From Microbotryum silenes-acaulis (lineage: Eukaryota > Basidiomycota > Microbotryomycetes > Microbotryales > Microbotryaceae), in NCBI GenBank assembly GCA_003665825.1, contig QPFY01000003.1, positions 558,001 to 622,000 on the forward strand: DNA of 64,000 nt, given 5' to 3'. The position numbers and the translations under genes are program-made. Positions 1-11,943 of this stretch are shown here, piece after piece (position 1 is the first letter of the stretch; each line of letters starts with the position of its first letter). Below the pieces are notes generated by a model. That model had not been told where the DNA came from, did no database searches, and saw only the letters and a list, made by a program, of their open reading frames with translations.

Positions 1-136
1 CACAAAATAAATCCACCATTTGTTGCAATCCGACGCATACATTTTGAAACAACGGACCACAGAACGAATAAAGAGAAATGACAGGACGAACTGCGCACAG
101 GACATCAGATGAATATTCCACCAGCCTAACAAGACT

Positions 137-887
137 TCATACCGGAAGAACACCCGCCTCGGACCCCCGGTCCCACACTCGATTCGCACGACATTCTCCT
201 CTTCCTCCGGCCCGTACGCTTAGCGTATCCTTCAGACTGGAAAGCTGCTCGACGTAAGAGCAAAAAGATACTTTGGACTCTCTGTCTGCCTTGCTGAGTT
301 CCTCTGTGACTTGGGCTTGATGGGCGCGATCCACTTCGGGCCGACCTTTTTCGAGGTGGGAATCTAGTCCGAATCGGTGCCGAGTCTGTAGGCCCGATAG
401 TTGGCGCATGCGGTGCATCGGGCTACCGCACGCGAGACCATTCACAAGTCAACAATAAAGGGGTGAGAGTATTCGTCTGGGTATTCATCTCGGTGACATT
501 GAGTGGAGCAAGTGCTGCAAGAGCGGCGGCCAGCGCTGGATGTGTAGCCACCCTGCCTCTCGCATCTGCAGCCCTCCGAGCTTGTTCATCCCTCGTCACC
601 TCGGGCTGCCTAGCTTCCAGCTTTGTCAGGATCTGGTGCAAAAGCTTCCGTTCCCCTTCAAGAGCGTCTCATCCTTCTCTTAACAGATCCGCCCCCTCGC
701 CTAAGTTCGCCTCCATCGGCTCCGAGTGTCGGAGAAAGCCGTGCTTTTCGGCGTCGAGGTCCGGCTTGATCTCTGTGACGTGCGTCAAGTCGGCTCGGAA
801 TTGGGCGACAGCTTGTACGAGCAAGCTCAAGTGGACTTGATTCAATCCATGCTGCGTCGGGTTTGCAGTTCTGCCGCGTACGAACAC
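137..887 (-). pseudogene. broken coiled-coil protein gene, possibly THOC7-like
   Basis: The minus strand has two open stretches in one frame, 887-672 and 668-423, separated only by a TGA at 669-671. The joined text is rich in heptad-like Leu/Ala/Glu spacing, including AQFRADLTHVTEI and RKLLHQILTKLEARQPEV, then ARGRVATHPALAAALAAL. That last piece resembles the coiled-coil core of THO complex subunit 7 (mRNA export), but the match is from memory and weak. A third coiled-coil-like piece (about 358-137) lies in another frame and would need an intron; candidate acceptors are near 421 and 365. No GT-AG pair removes the TGA. Either the gene is decayed, the base is wrong, or the true exon structure differs. 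It is divergent from FAD1. The function is not established. Confidence 0.35.
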
Positions 888-1143
888 TTGAGTAGAAGAG
901 TCAAAGGACGAAAGTAGCTCTGGGAAGAATTTAAGAGACCGAGGATCCGTAATGGCGAAATGTGAAATGCGGTTTCAAGTTGGCCGCTCGGATCCTCTCG
1001 GATCCAGCGCACCGGCGGCCGGCAGCAGTCGATCACCGCGTCACCTCCACCTCGACTCGACGCCGATCACCAAAAGCTCGCTCGCTTCTTGGCCTCAAGA
1101 CATCTTGGTCCATTCCGCTACCTTACTCTTTGTTCAGCCGACT

Positions 1144-2557
1144 ATGGCCTGCTCCGTACGGACCACCGAACTTTCGTCGCATTCAGGTTCGTGTCGGACG
1201 GCCGGCTCCACATCTAATTCGACCTCGCCGACGACGTCCACCTCGACTTCGACCTCGCGCAGTCGGGACTTTGGACAAGCCGACGCGGATGCCGTATACA
1301 AACTGGCGCTGGAAGATTTGCCGTTAGGACTCAAAGTCAAGGATGCTCTACGTATCATCGACCAGGCGATAGAGGACTACGGGTCAGTGGAGGGCAGCAT
1401 CCATTCGCATTCAAATCGTGAGGTGAAGAGCTGATTCCACGCCTTCTCCTGGGGACGATCCCTTAACATCCTAGACTTCAACATGTGGCACTCAGCTTCA
1501 ATGGTGGAAAAGACTGTAGGTGTTTGCGGGATGCCTTTTTTAGTCGACTTGGGGCGATTCGAACCTCGCGGTGCTGAGCCGGAGCTGACAAATTGACTCT
1601 GTCCATCATCATACGTTACAACCGACTCGGTGCACCGTCTTCGCTACAATTCGGAAACGACCGAATCAACAGGCACGGTCCTCGTCCATCTCTTGGCCGC
1701 CGCAGCCTTCCGATCACAGCGACCGACCCACAACTCTAACCCCAACTCCCACTCCACCTCCATCCCCTCCACAACTCCGCCCCCCACCTCCACCTCTCCC
1801 CCTCATCTCGAATGCGTCTACGTGCGCTGCGCATCCCCCTTCCCCCAAGTCGAGACCTTCGTCGCGACATGTACCCAACGATACCACCTCAACCTCCGAG
1901 CCGTCGATGGTGGGATGAAGGAAGCTCTGCAGAACTATCTGGACCAAAAGAAGCAGGAGGTGCCGATCCAAGCTGTATTGGTCGGAACGAGGAGGCATGA
2001 TCCCCATGGAGGTGAGTACTCTCTCGACTTCTAAACTGTTTTCACCCACAGTTCGTACTGACTCTCTTTTCACGGGAATTTTGCTCGCAGAACACCTGAC
2101 ACCCTTCGCTCGTACGGATGGGGGATGGCCCGATTTCATGCGCGTGCACCCGATTCTCGATTGGACCTACAAAGAGATCTGGGATTTCTTACGACACCCT
2201 GATTTGACGTTGGGGGGGTCGAAAGAAGCGGGTTTGATCGAGTGGTGTGAATTGTACGACTATGGGTGAGTAGAGACATAATTCGTCTATTCACACGGAA
2301 GCGGTACCAAAGCTGAACGAAAAACCTTTCCTTCTCGGCACGGCACAGGTACACCTCCCTAGGCTCTACGCACAACACTTTTCCAAATCCGATGCTGAAA
2401 GCGATCGGAGATACATCCGTTAAAGGAGGGTGGAGACCGGCATGGGAGTTGAAGGATGAGACTCAGGAAAGAGCAGGGAGGTGAGTCACTTTCCCACTAT
2501 CATGCTTCCTTGATGTCGCCCGAGGCATCTTGCAGGTGGAGAAGAACCTCGTACTGA
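1144..2557 (+). CDS. FAD1: FAD synthase (FMN adenylyltransferase)
   Basis: Transfers AMP from ATP to FMN to make FAD; a PAPS-reductase-fold enzyme. Six exons: 1144-1382, 1475-1515, 1673-2011, 2091-2265, 2349-2480 and 2536-2557, giving 315 residues, near the usual fungal length. The nucleotide-binding loop [18 protein letters not shown] (about residues 84-100) is rebuilt exactly across introns 1 and 2. Further family blocks are [55 protein letters not shown] and the C-terminal [12 protein letters not shown]. The last exon adds only seven residues. The start is the first ATG that leaves a short N-terminus; an ATG upstream in the same frame (952) would add a low-complexity stretch. Convergent with the bHLH gene. 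Confidence 0.93.
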
Positions 2558-3248
2558 TGTCAACGGGTTGGGACCGACCGATGAACAGAGATACTAAGCT
2601 TATGAAGCAAGTGATCGAAGTGGAGCAGAAGATCGTCACCCTTTGATGTAGAGGTCACGTCACGTCCTGGATGCCTGATAATTCCATCACTTGGTGTGAG
2701 CGCTCATGTTTGAGACCGAGAAGGTCAATTGCTCTACGCACTGGCTCTCCAACGAGCGATTGAGGGGGCAAAAGTCGACTTTTGTTGCATACTAAAAGCG
2801 CGATCAAAAGAATCACTGGAGCCTAAGATGATAAGAGAAGGTGAGGGAAGATACAGCGTGGGAGAGGGCGGTAAAGCGTATGGGGTGGCTCAAACGGAGG
2901 ATCTCGACATGAAAAAGGGCGCAGGAATTTTCCAATCGAGTTGAAAAGTGTGCTTTGGACAGAAAGTCAAGATAAGACAAGAATGGAATTCGGGTTGAGG
3001 GGTTAGAACAGAGCGCGATATAACGAATGAGGAAGCAGGCGTGAGGGGGTTGCAGAAATAGAGATGGGGAGGGGGAAAATGAATGGGAGGGGAGGGGAAA
3101 GCAAACAGCAATTAAAGGTCGACACAACACAGAACAGAAAACAAGCATGCATCCACCGTTCCTTCTCTTCTCTTCCTCTCCTTCCTTCCGTACTATGCAC
3201 CAACAGAATCAGAGTCCAGATAACACACAAATCTGAGGTCGTCGTCGA
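2558..3248. other. tail-to-tail intergenic region
   Basis: About 690 bp between the 3' ends of FAD1 and the bHLH gene. It is purine-rich on the plus strand around 2820-3110. The short open frames on either strand show no family-like sequence. It probably holds the two 3' UTRs. Confidence 0.5.
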
Positions 3249-4507
3249 TCAAGCATGCCCGGCGTAACCGGCGGCCCAGGCGTTGTTCAACAAAGCCGAG
3301 TTGATGCCGTAGAGATCGAACGAGCCGGCGTGAGGGTGTTGCTGCTGCAACTGCTGTTGCTGTTGTTGCAAAGCGGCGGCAAAGAGGAGCTGTTGCTGAT
3401 GCTGTTGCTGTTGCTGGGCGTGTGCATGCAGCTGTTGCTGCTGTTGTGCCTGGAGCATCTCCGGGCTGAGGTAGCCGAAGGACGCGGGCAACATGTTCTG
3501 TGCGTGTATGTTGCTCATTGTAGCCCTTTGTTGCTGGTGCAAAGCGAACGGCGATGTCGCGACGGCGTGAACGGGGGCCGATGACGACATTTGCGACGAA
3601 GCCGAGAGCGACGAAGCAGAGAACGAATCCGAAGGATCGACGAGCGAGTTTGTGGGCGAGCCCGCATTGGCGAACATCAAAGTCGTTATCGGCATTGCCA
3701 TGGGGTAGGTGAGTGATGATGTTTGGAGAGCGGCCAAGGACTGTTCGCTCTTGATCGCGGGCGAGTCGGGGCGGGAGGAGGTCGCCGGCGAACCACCAAT
3801 CGAGGAGCCGGCGCGGTTGTCAAACTGGCTCGTTGAGTTCGTGAGGTCGAGCGGTGATCCGAACGTGACAGAGGCGGACGAGCTATGTCGAGAGATCACG
3901 CTGTGTTTCTTGTTGACGGAGGCGTTGGAGGGAGGAAGAGGGGGAAGACCGAGTTGTTGGCGGAGCTCGTTCACTTCTCGTCGAAGCTCAGCGTTCTCCT
4001 TGGTCAAGGCGGACTCTTTGACCTGTTCCCTCGAACCACGGAGGCAACATCAGTTCCTGCAACCATACAACGTGGCTACTTCTTCCGCCGCAACAAACCT
4101 GGGCCTCAAAGACGAAGTCGAGCGCCTTGTTGACGATCACGCTCTTGGACGGTCGCTTGACTTTGGCCATCGAAGGCAAAGCTTCAGCGAGGGTCTGTGG
4201 GGGAGTTGCGTGCATTGAGTGTCAGCGCTGAATCTCACACAACAAGGTGCACGGGCGAACGCACCATGAATCGACCGTTGAGAGATTCGCGACGCGCACG
4301 CTCGATCGCATTATGCGACGCGCGCTTATCAGCGCCTTGCGGGCCTTTGCGGCTGGCGGCCGACGACGACTTGCGCTTAGTCGGAAGCGCGACCAAGTTG
4401 CCGAGATCGTCGTCGCCGTCGCAATCGCCGTCGTCGTACAGGGAAGCGCTGACATCGTCCTCATCGGGCGAGTGACCGTAGGTCGTGATATCACTGGCGA
4501 TACCCAT
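3249..4507 (-). CDS. bHLH transcription factor with glutamine-rich tail
   Basis: Three exons, 4507-4265, 4194-4099 and 4022-3249, encode 370 residues. An acidic N-terminus with the basic patch LPTKRKSSSAASRK leads into the basic region DKRASHNAIERARRESLNGR. Helix 1 continues as FMTLAEALPSMAKVKRPSKS and helix 2 as VIVNKALDFVFEAQ. A leucine-spaced extension follows (ENAELRREVNELRQQLGLPP). The basic H-x3-E-R-x-R pattern predicts binding to E-boxes (CANNTG) as a dimer. Both introns fall inside the DNA-binding/dimerisation domain. The C-terminal half is Ser-rich, then has several glutamine runs (about 3330-3450 in DNA), typical of an activation region. Targets are unknown. The family is clear; the specific orthologue is not. 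Confidence 0.9.
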
Positions 4508-6619
4508 CTTCGATTTTAGATTTTTGAGTTTCTTGGCGAGTGGTGAGACTAGCGCCCCGAAGATTGTTAGGCGCGACTAAAAAAAAGCGCGAAAATGCGG
4601 GGGTGTTGGCGGGCCGATAGGGAGCGAGGGAAGCCGATAGGAATGGAGGGAGCAGAATACCTGAAGTCGGTTAGAGCTCAGGACTGAGATGGGGGCGGGC
4701 GGGGACGGAGATCTGGGTGAGGATCTACAACATTTGAAATTGACGTCAGGTCTCGGAGCTCTCGCAAAAAAGATATCCGAGCAGGGCAGGTAGCAATGCA
4801 GGGAGAGGAGGTGCGGCGGCCGAATTGCGGGCCAAAACCGATATTGGCCGGCCCTAAATTCGAGACACCCCGTCCCCCCGCCCATCGAGTGCCGAACCAA
4901 CCCACGTACCGAGAGGGCAGGGAAGAGAAGGGACGGTACGGCAAGGCAGCAGCTGTCGTTTACAAGAAAAGACGCGCGCGGATGTCGTGCAAGAGGCGTT
5001 GTAGGAGGTGGGGGAGTAGACTGTGTGGTGGGGTTCGCTGTGGATCGGAGTAGGGGATTGATCGCTGGGATAAGAAGGCCGCGGTGACGAAGGCGACTAA
5101 AGGGGGAAGAGGGGAGGGATAGCTGTGTCGAGGTTCGCGAGCTGTGAGGGGAAGATGACACGTAGAGTGAGATCAGCATAGGTACCACTCCCGCCCTGCA
5201 GTAGTAACCCCTGAGCCCTCGAGATGGGGCCCGGCCCGCGTCCAACGGCGGCGGCGGCGGTGGGATGCGCCTGGGTCCCGCTTGGAACTTGCGAACCAGC
5301 CGACCGCTGATCACGCCAGAACGGCTCACGCTGGACTGCGTCGAAGCGGCGGCGGTGGCGACGCAGCCCGCAGTCCGCGGCCCGCATTCGGCCGGAACAC
5401 CAAATCGCGACATCGTCATGGGTTACTGTCACAACGATCTGACCTTAGCTCAGCGGCGCCTGACTTGTTTGCTGGGGGGAAGGGAGGAGGTGAAAGTTCG
5501 CGCTGGAGGGAGGGGAGAAGGGAGCGGGCTCGGGCTGCTGACTCTGGGCCGCTCACCACCACTCGGCCTGGTCAATATCCGGCGTACGATAGGGCACGGG
5601 GAAGGGGCCTGGCTAAAAAGGCAAAGTCCGAGCCCGAAAACACCGGCTAAAACTCAGGCGCTGATCTGTGCAAGACGGGAGTTCCGGGATTTGGGTCGTA
5701 GCAGTCACTTTTACTGGGCAGCAGCTTAGGGCACGTCCCTCGATTCTTCCCATCAGTTGTGTCATGTCTGAAGCTGGTGAAGCTGTGTGGGCAATTTCGC
5801 CATTCATGAAGGCGGACGATTTTTTGAAGTTCGTGCTACTTGTCCGGTCACTAGGCAGCCTAAATTCTCATTGCAACCTGCAGGGCTCCTTCAGACGCCG
5901 AAGAGGTTGGGGAGAGGGAGAAGAGCTGACGTCCGTAGGTTTGATCACAAGGCGCGATGGAATCCCGCCCGCGTCTGCTGCCAATTACTCGGCGACGATC
6001 AGAATTTGGAGTGTGTTCATCTCTTTACCGTAAGTGCCCTCTCGTTGCGTGAAACTCTTTTGTTGTCTGTGGCATCGCGACCTGGCTCCGGAGAACGCGT
6101 ATCGATCTATAATATTCGCGCCGAGCGCGCGCGCCAGCCCCTGTCGCTTCGGCGGGGCTGAAGCGACGATGGAACCGGGCTTTTCTCGGCCGAAGAGCGC
6201 GTCGGAGTAACGTGCAAACTTCCCGGGATCTCCCTCCTGTGATGACGTCACCACCGGGGCACTATACGGTTAGGAGATCATGACAGGCCGAGTTCGTCCG
6301 TTGCCTGCCTTTGAACAAGACTAGCTGCTTAAGGACAATGTATGCGTCGCTCCGGCGCTGGCTCTGGCCGAGCTTGCTTGCTCGCGCTCAGCTGAGTTGC
6401 TGACGGCGACGAGGCCGGCGCCTGCTTGAGCCTGAGTGCAAAGGCCAGCGCCTGCCCACGCTAGCGCACTGCCTGCCCCTGCCAGCGCCTGCCTGCGCCG
6501 GGCCCACCAAGCGCCTGCCATCGAGGCGCGCAAGGCCTTTGACTTCTTGCATTCACTCGATCATCCTGCCGGCGCGCACCGCACCTCACGACACCGGCAC
6601 AGGTTTCCACCGCGAAGCC
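4508..6619. promoter_or_regulatory. 2.1-kb shared upstream region of bHLH gene and SIN3
   Basis: Divergent upstream region. It has GC-rich low-complexity tracts, a small inverted repeat (TCGCTTC ... GAAGCGA near 6150-6172) and, at 6355-6530, a strip of repeated GCCAGCGCCTGC-like words. The long minus open frame 4577-5419 has Pro/Ser/Arg-skewed, unfamily-like sequence and looks like 5' UTR or chance. No gene is supported. Its length suggests complex regulation of one or both transcription regulators. Confidence 0.5.
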
Positions 6620-9600
6620 ATGTCGAACTACGCGCCTGGTGGTGGAGGAGGAGGGATCGGCGCAGCTGCACCCGCAGGGGGTGAGGCTGGTGGCTCCACA
6701 CCTTCTGCTGTCGCGCCCGGCGCTGGAGCAGGAGCAGGAGCCGGTGGTGCATCGACAGCCTCAGCGACCACCACGACATCGCGCCCGCCCGCCGCAGCCG
6801 CTGCCCCGACGGGAGCCAGCAACAACGCTGCACCAGCTGCAAATGCGGGTCCGAACTCGGCAGCTGGCCCCAACGCGCCACCGTTCCGCCCGCTCAACGT
6901 CAAGGATGCGCTCAGGCAAGTGCGAGCGAAGGGTGGCATGCCGAGCCCTGCGGGTTGCGGCAGAGACCCCGGGGCTCGAGGCGACAAGGCACCGCTGAGG
7001 CTGACCCTGACTGACCGTGATCCCCTGTTGCCCTATCTCTACCATTGCGAACCACAGCTATCTCGACAGAGTTAAAGTGACTTTCAATGATCAGGCCGAA
7101 GGTATGCTTGACTTTTCTCTATCCTGGGCTTACTTACACCTGCAGCTAGCTGACGATGAGGCATCGCTCGACTTGACCGGTCGCATCGGTCCACCCCATC
7201 AGTGTACGATCGCTTCTTGACGTGAGTAGATGACCCGCATTCCATCGTTTCATTCTGCCAACCAAGTGACACTGATATCCGGTGTCTCTTGCCTGTGTGT
7301 AGGATCATGAAAGAGTTCAAGAGCCAAGGCATCGACACTCCGGGCGTCATCGAACGAGTTAGCACCCTGTTCCGCGGCCACCCGGCGCTCATTCAGGGGT
7401 TCAACACCTTTTTGCCGCCTGGCTACCGCATCGAATGCTCTGTCTCGTCCCAGAACGAGGCCGAAGGGGGTATGACCATCACCGTCACCACCCCGATGGG
7501 CTCGACGACGCGTACCCAAGTGCCCGCGAATGCTTCGGCGTCTGCCGCCGCGAACCCCTCGACTGCCAACGCTCCGACGTCGCGTTCGACTTTGCCACTG
7601 GCGCGTTCCCCATTAGCGACTTCGACGACCGCACCTAAGGATGTCGCTCACCTTTCGCAGCCAGCACAGCCCGCTTCCACCGGCCAAACACCCTCTATGG
7701 GTCGAAAAGACGTCAAATCCGAGGTGCAAGCGCCAAGTGGGCCATCTGGCTCTGCGATCAGCGGCGGTCCCCCGCTACCGAACTCCGCTCCGGCCGTTGC
7801 TGCGCCTCCCACTGCAACTGTTCCTGCACCAGCCGATGCTGCTGCCAAACCACCTATGGAGTTCAACCACGCCATCAATTACGTCAACAAGATCAAGAAC
7901 CGCTTCGTTAGGGAGCCCGACACGTACAAGGCGTTCCTCGAGATCTTGCAAACCTACCAAAAGGAAGGCCGTGCGATCCAGGATGTGAGTGCTCTTCCCT
8001 GTCGGTGGGATGCGCCGATGCGAGTTTTGTACTGACATTCTTCGTCTCGGTACAGGTCTACGCCCAAGTCACCATCCTTTTCCGCTCCGCACCGGATCTG
8101 CTCGACGAGTTCAAGCAATTTTTGCCCGACACCTCGGCCGAAGCCGGAGCACAACCCCAAGTGGGACAGCCTGTACCTGGCCCGCGAGGGCCCACCGCCG
8201 TCGCTGGCCAGAAGAGACCGGCTACGACCACATCCAAAGGCGCCGCTGAGCCCACAAGCGCAAAAAAGGCCAAGACGGGCAAAAACAAGGCCGCGCCGGA
8301 GAAAGCGGGCAAACGAAAAACCGAGCTCAAGGACCCGACTCGCAAAAGTTCGGGTGTCGATGGGACGACCAACACCGAGGCCGATCCTTCGATGGGCACC
8401 TACACGCACCCTTCGCACCCTGCCCCGTACGGGCAATCATACCCCGTCGCGGGCTACGGCACTCAACCGCAGGTCCTCCCCGTCGCCTATGCTTACGAGG
8501 CACCCCTTCCCCCTCCCCCGGCTCAACCGCTGCTCGCCCCCAAACCGCAAGCGAGCGTCAACGACATTGCCTTTTTCTCCCGCGTCAAGGCTCACACGAA
8601 CGACCAGGCGACCTATCACGAGTTTCTCAAGCTGCTAAACCTGTACACGCAAGACATCATTGACTTGACCGCGCTCGTGTCTCGCGCGTTCCTGTTCATC
8701 GGCCAGGATGCGCTCCTCTGGCGTGAGTTCCGCGACATTGTCGGCTGGACCGATGGAAAGCCTATCGGCGATACTGGCGGACGGATCGAGGTGGTCGACG
8801 GTATTCGAGTAATTGAGAACGTCCCCACCGTCGATGGGCCGAAGCGCGCGAGAGCCGACGACGGCAAGCTGTGGGAGTCGTACGGCCCGAGCTACCGCAA
8901 GCTACCGCCGAACGAAATCTCGCTCAATTGCTCCGGTCGCGATGCGCTGTGCTGGGAGGTGCTGAACGACGAATGGGTCTCGCAACCGTCTTGGGCGAGT
9001 GATGAAGGGTTCGCCGTCAAGCGACAGAACCCTTACGAGGAAGCGATGCACAAGTCCGAAGAGGAGCGACACGAGTACGACTACTACATCGAAGCCAACC
9101 TCCGCACGATCGCCTTGCTCGAACCGATCGCGACTCGGATCGCCATCATGGAGGCCGACGAGCGGGCGACGTTCCGTCTCAAGCCCGGACTCGGGAACCA
9201 GAGCAAGAGCATCTATCAGCGCGTCATAAAGAAGGTGTACGGCAAGGTCGCCGGCAGTGAGGTCATCCAGGCGCTGCATGAAAACCCTTGCGTCGCGGTG
9301 CCCATCGTCTTGGCGAGGCTGAAGCAAAAGGACGAAGAGTGGAAGCGAGCCCTGCGGGAGTGGAATCGTGTATGGCGAGAAAACGACGCCAAAAACTACT
9401 GGCGCTCACTCGACCATCAATCGATCTCGCTCAAGGCCAACGACAAGCGCCTGCTGACGCTGCGCCACCTCGTCACCGAGATTGAGACGGTCAAGCGACA
9501 ACAACGACAACGTGCTTCAGGCTCGAATCGACCTTGGACAATGCCGAGCTACCAGCTGCAGTACGAGCTTGTCGATCGCGGCGCCATGTTCGACACGCTG

Positions 9601-11431
9601 CGACTCGTCTTTTCTTACCTCGATCGCACGAGTGCGATAACTAACTCGGAGAAGGACAAGGTCGAGACGTTCATGCGTCAGGTGCTACCTCTGCTTTTTG
9701 CGCTCTCACCCTCTGAATTCTCGCTGATGACGATGCCCGTCGGAAGAGGTACGGGCGACGATGACTCGGAGTCGCTCGAAGGTGCGAGTGAAGCCGGCAC
9801 GAGTGGTCTCGATGATGTGACGGAGGTGACTTCGTCGATAGGTGGCAGCGTGACGGGGCATTCGAGGCGAGCAGGTCGCAAGATGGGCAACGATTTACGC
9901 AAGAAGGCGCTCAAGAACGCCGTCGGCCCTGCGCGTACATCGGGTCGTGAACCGGGACGACGGAGCAAGGTCTCGTCGCCGGCACCAAGCTCGCGTGGCG
10001 CTTCTCCGGCCCCCACACCCGCAGCGGGCGAAACAGATCAGGTCATGGCGGACGCTCTGCCCACGGTTTCGGGCTTGGCCTCGATGGTCACACCCGAAGT
10101 CGAAGCTGAGGCAGGCATTGCCGAGGTGAACGTCATCGACAGCTCCCGCGACCAGTCCGCTGATGTCGCCTCTCCCCAGTTGGGCGGAGACGATGCCATG
10201 ACCGTCGGTGAAACCGTCTCGGCCGACATATCACGCGAGCCTTCGGCGAGCAACACTTTGCCCGACGCGACGGATTCGCCCGAGCTCGTCATCCCGGTCG
10301 AGGACAAGCCTCGGGGTGTCGATGTGCGGAAACAGTGGAACGTGTTCGCCAACTCGAACTTGTATGGGCTCGTTCGCGTCTTCCAAGTCATCTACAGTCG
10401 CTTGGTCTTGCTGAAAACGTCAGCAACAGTCGTGGCCGTTCCCCCACCTCGCGAACCCATCACGGAGAAGAGCGTTCCTTCGCTGTCGCTGTCGTTGACG
10501 ATGGCGCCTCCCGAGCAGTTCGCAGCGCCTTCGCCGACTGGGTCCGCCTACTACCAGCGCGCGCTTGCTTTGTGTGAAGCCTTATTCGACGGTCAGATTG
10601 ATCAGATGGCGTTCGAAGAGAAGCTCCGTCACATGTTCGCCACGCAGGGTTACATGCTCGCCACGATCGACCGTCTGATTCACAACCTTGTCCGATTGGC
10701 CACGGCTTCGCTAGGCGATGGCAAAACGCAGGACCTGGTCGAATTAATCGAGCAAGATCGCTCGCACTCTGATCGATCAACACCGCAGCAACAGATGTTT
10801 TACCGTGCCCAAGCCGAAAGCGCGCTCGGGAATGACGAAAACCTATACCGCATCGAATGGGTCCCTTCCTTGCGACGACTGCGCTTCCAGTTGCTCGGCA
10901 AGGATGTGTTGACGACGGAGGATATGGCCGTCGCCGATCAGGAGTGGAAGACGTACATGGAGCAATATGTTCTTGCCGATAGAACGCCGGGACTGAACAC
11001 GGAACCAGAGACGCCCTTCTTGACAAGGTGAGCGAACGAGCTTGTGATCCGTTTCATGCTTCGTTTTTAGGAGAAGCTGCTGACTTTGAGTGTCCAATCT
11101 CCACAGAAATTTGCGCAAGACCGCCACGTCCGGCTCGACCGCCATCCCTGCATCCGTGACGGCTCATCCAGGCCTACAGAGCAAGATCTGCATGCGCTCA
11201 TACCGCATCTTCTACGTCGCGCACACCGAAGACTTACTCCTTCACCGTCGCTCATCCGCCCCCGACTCAACTCAACTCCGCGCAAGTCGTAGTGCGGCTT
11301 TCGAGGACTGGCTCGAGAAGAAGAAGGAGGTGTTGGGGGAGAAGGCCAAGTTGAAGGATGAGCAGAAGGCTCAGGCGTTGGCGAAGAAAGCTTCATTGGC
11401 GGAGGCGGAGGCTGCGAAGGTCGCTGCTACT

Positions 11432-11474
<43 letters not shown>

Positions 11475-11668
11475 AAGTTGAGGAAACACCACTCAACACG
11501 GAGACAAATGTTGTTGCTGCTGCTCCGGAAGCCACGAAGGAGCCCGAGCCGGTTACGGCCACGATTGCCGAGACGGCAACGCCAGCCCCATCCGAGGCGA
11601 CGATTTCCACCACCACCACTGCAGCGGCGGCGATACCCGATGAAGATGTTAAGATGGCGGATGCTTGA
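6620..11668 (+). CDS. SIN3: SIN3 transcriptional co-repressor
   Basis: Scaffold of the Sin3 histone deacetylase complex in the nucleus. Six exons, 6620-6915, 7058-7101, 7203-7221, 7303-7984, 8056-11027 and 11107-11668, give 1,524 residues, as expected for the family. The Gly/Ala-rich N-terminus leads to PAH1 (from [17 protein letters not shown], about residues 93-160). PAH2 ([17 protein letters not shown]) is at about 304-375 and a divergent PAH3 at about 511-570. The HDAC-interaction domain starts near 623 ([20 protein letters not shown]), and the C-terminal Sin3 region is at about 1100-1380. Intron 1 has a GC donor (CTCAG|GCAAGT); only this site keeps PAH1 in frame. Exon 3 is just 19 nt. 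The C-terminus carries an alanine run encoded by a GCG-type repeat. Confidence 0.96.
11433..11464 (+). repeat. GCG trinucleotide repeat coding poly-alanine
   Basis: About ten GCG/GGC units inside the last SIN3 exon, read as an alanine run in the C-terminal tail. Such repeats often vary in length between strains. Confidence 0.85.
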
Positions 11669-11943
11669 TCGAATGTTGATGGGGTGGAATGATGAGCCCA
11701 CCGTGTTTTCTGTTCTGTACATTAGACTTCCGGTCTTCTCTTATGTCTTGTTCTGCTGTGGAAATACAAGCACTATATTCTATATACGCTGAGGGATGGT
11801 AATAATGTTGCAAGAGGGGATTTGAATGCTATTGCGACTGACTAGGAGTGACAAAAAGAGGGCAAAAGTGGGGAGCATACACAACAACATGAACGAGAAC
11901 CATAAACACTAGAAAATGAAGGAACCCCGATGGCACTTGATCT

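Noticed and set aside
1549..1600. GATTCGAACC-like text resembling a tRNA T-arm
   Set aside because: No acceptor stem, D-arm or anticodon arm fits around it; it lies inside FAD1 intron 2.
4577..5419. 280-codon open frame on the minus strand upstream of the bHLH gene
   Set aside because: Pro/Ser/Arg-skewed text with no family-like block; it lies in the presumed 5' UTR/promoter and is open mainly because of GC bias.
6628..6987. Ala/Pro-rich open frames antisense to the SIN3 start
   Set aside because: Mirror of the Gly/Ala-rich SIN3 N-terminus.
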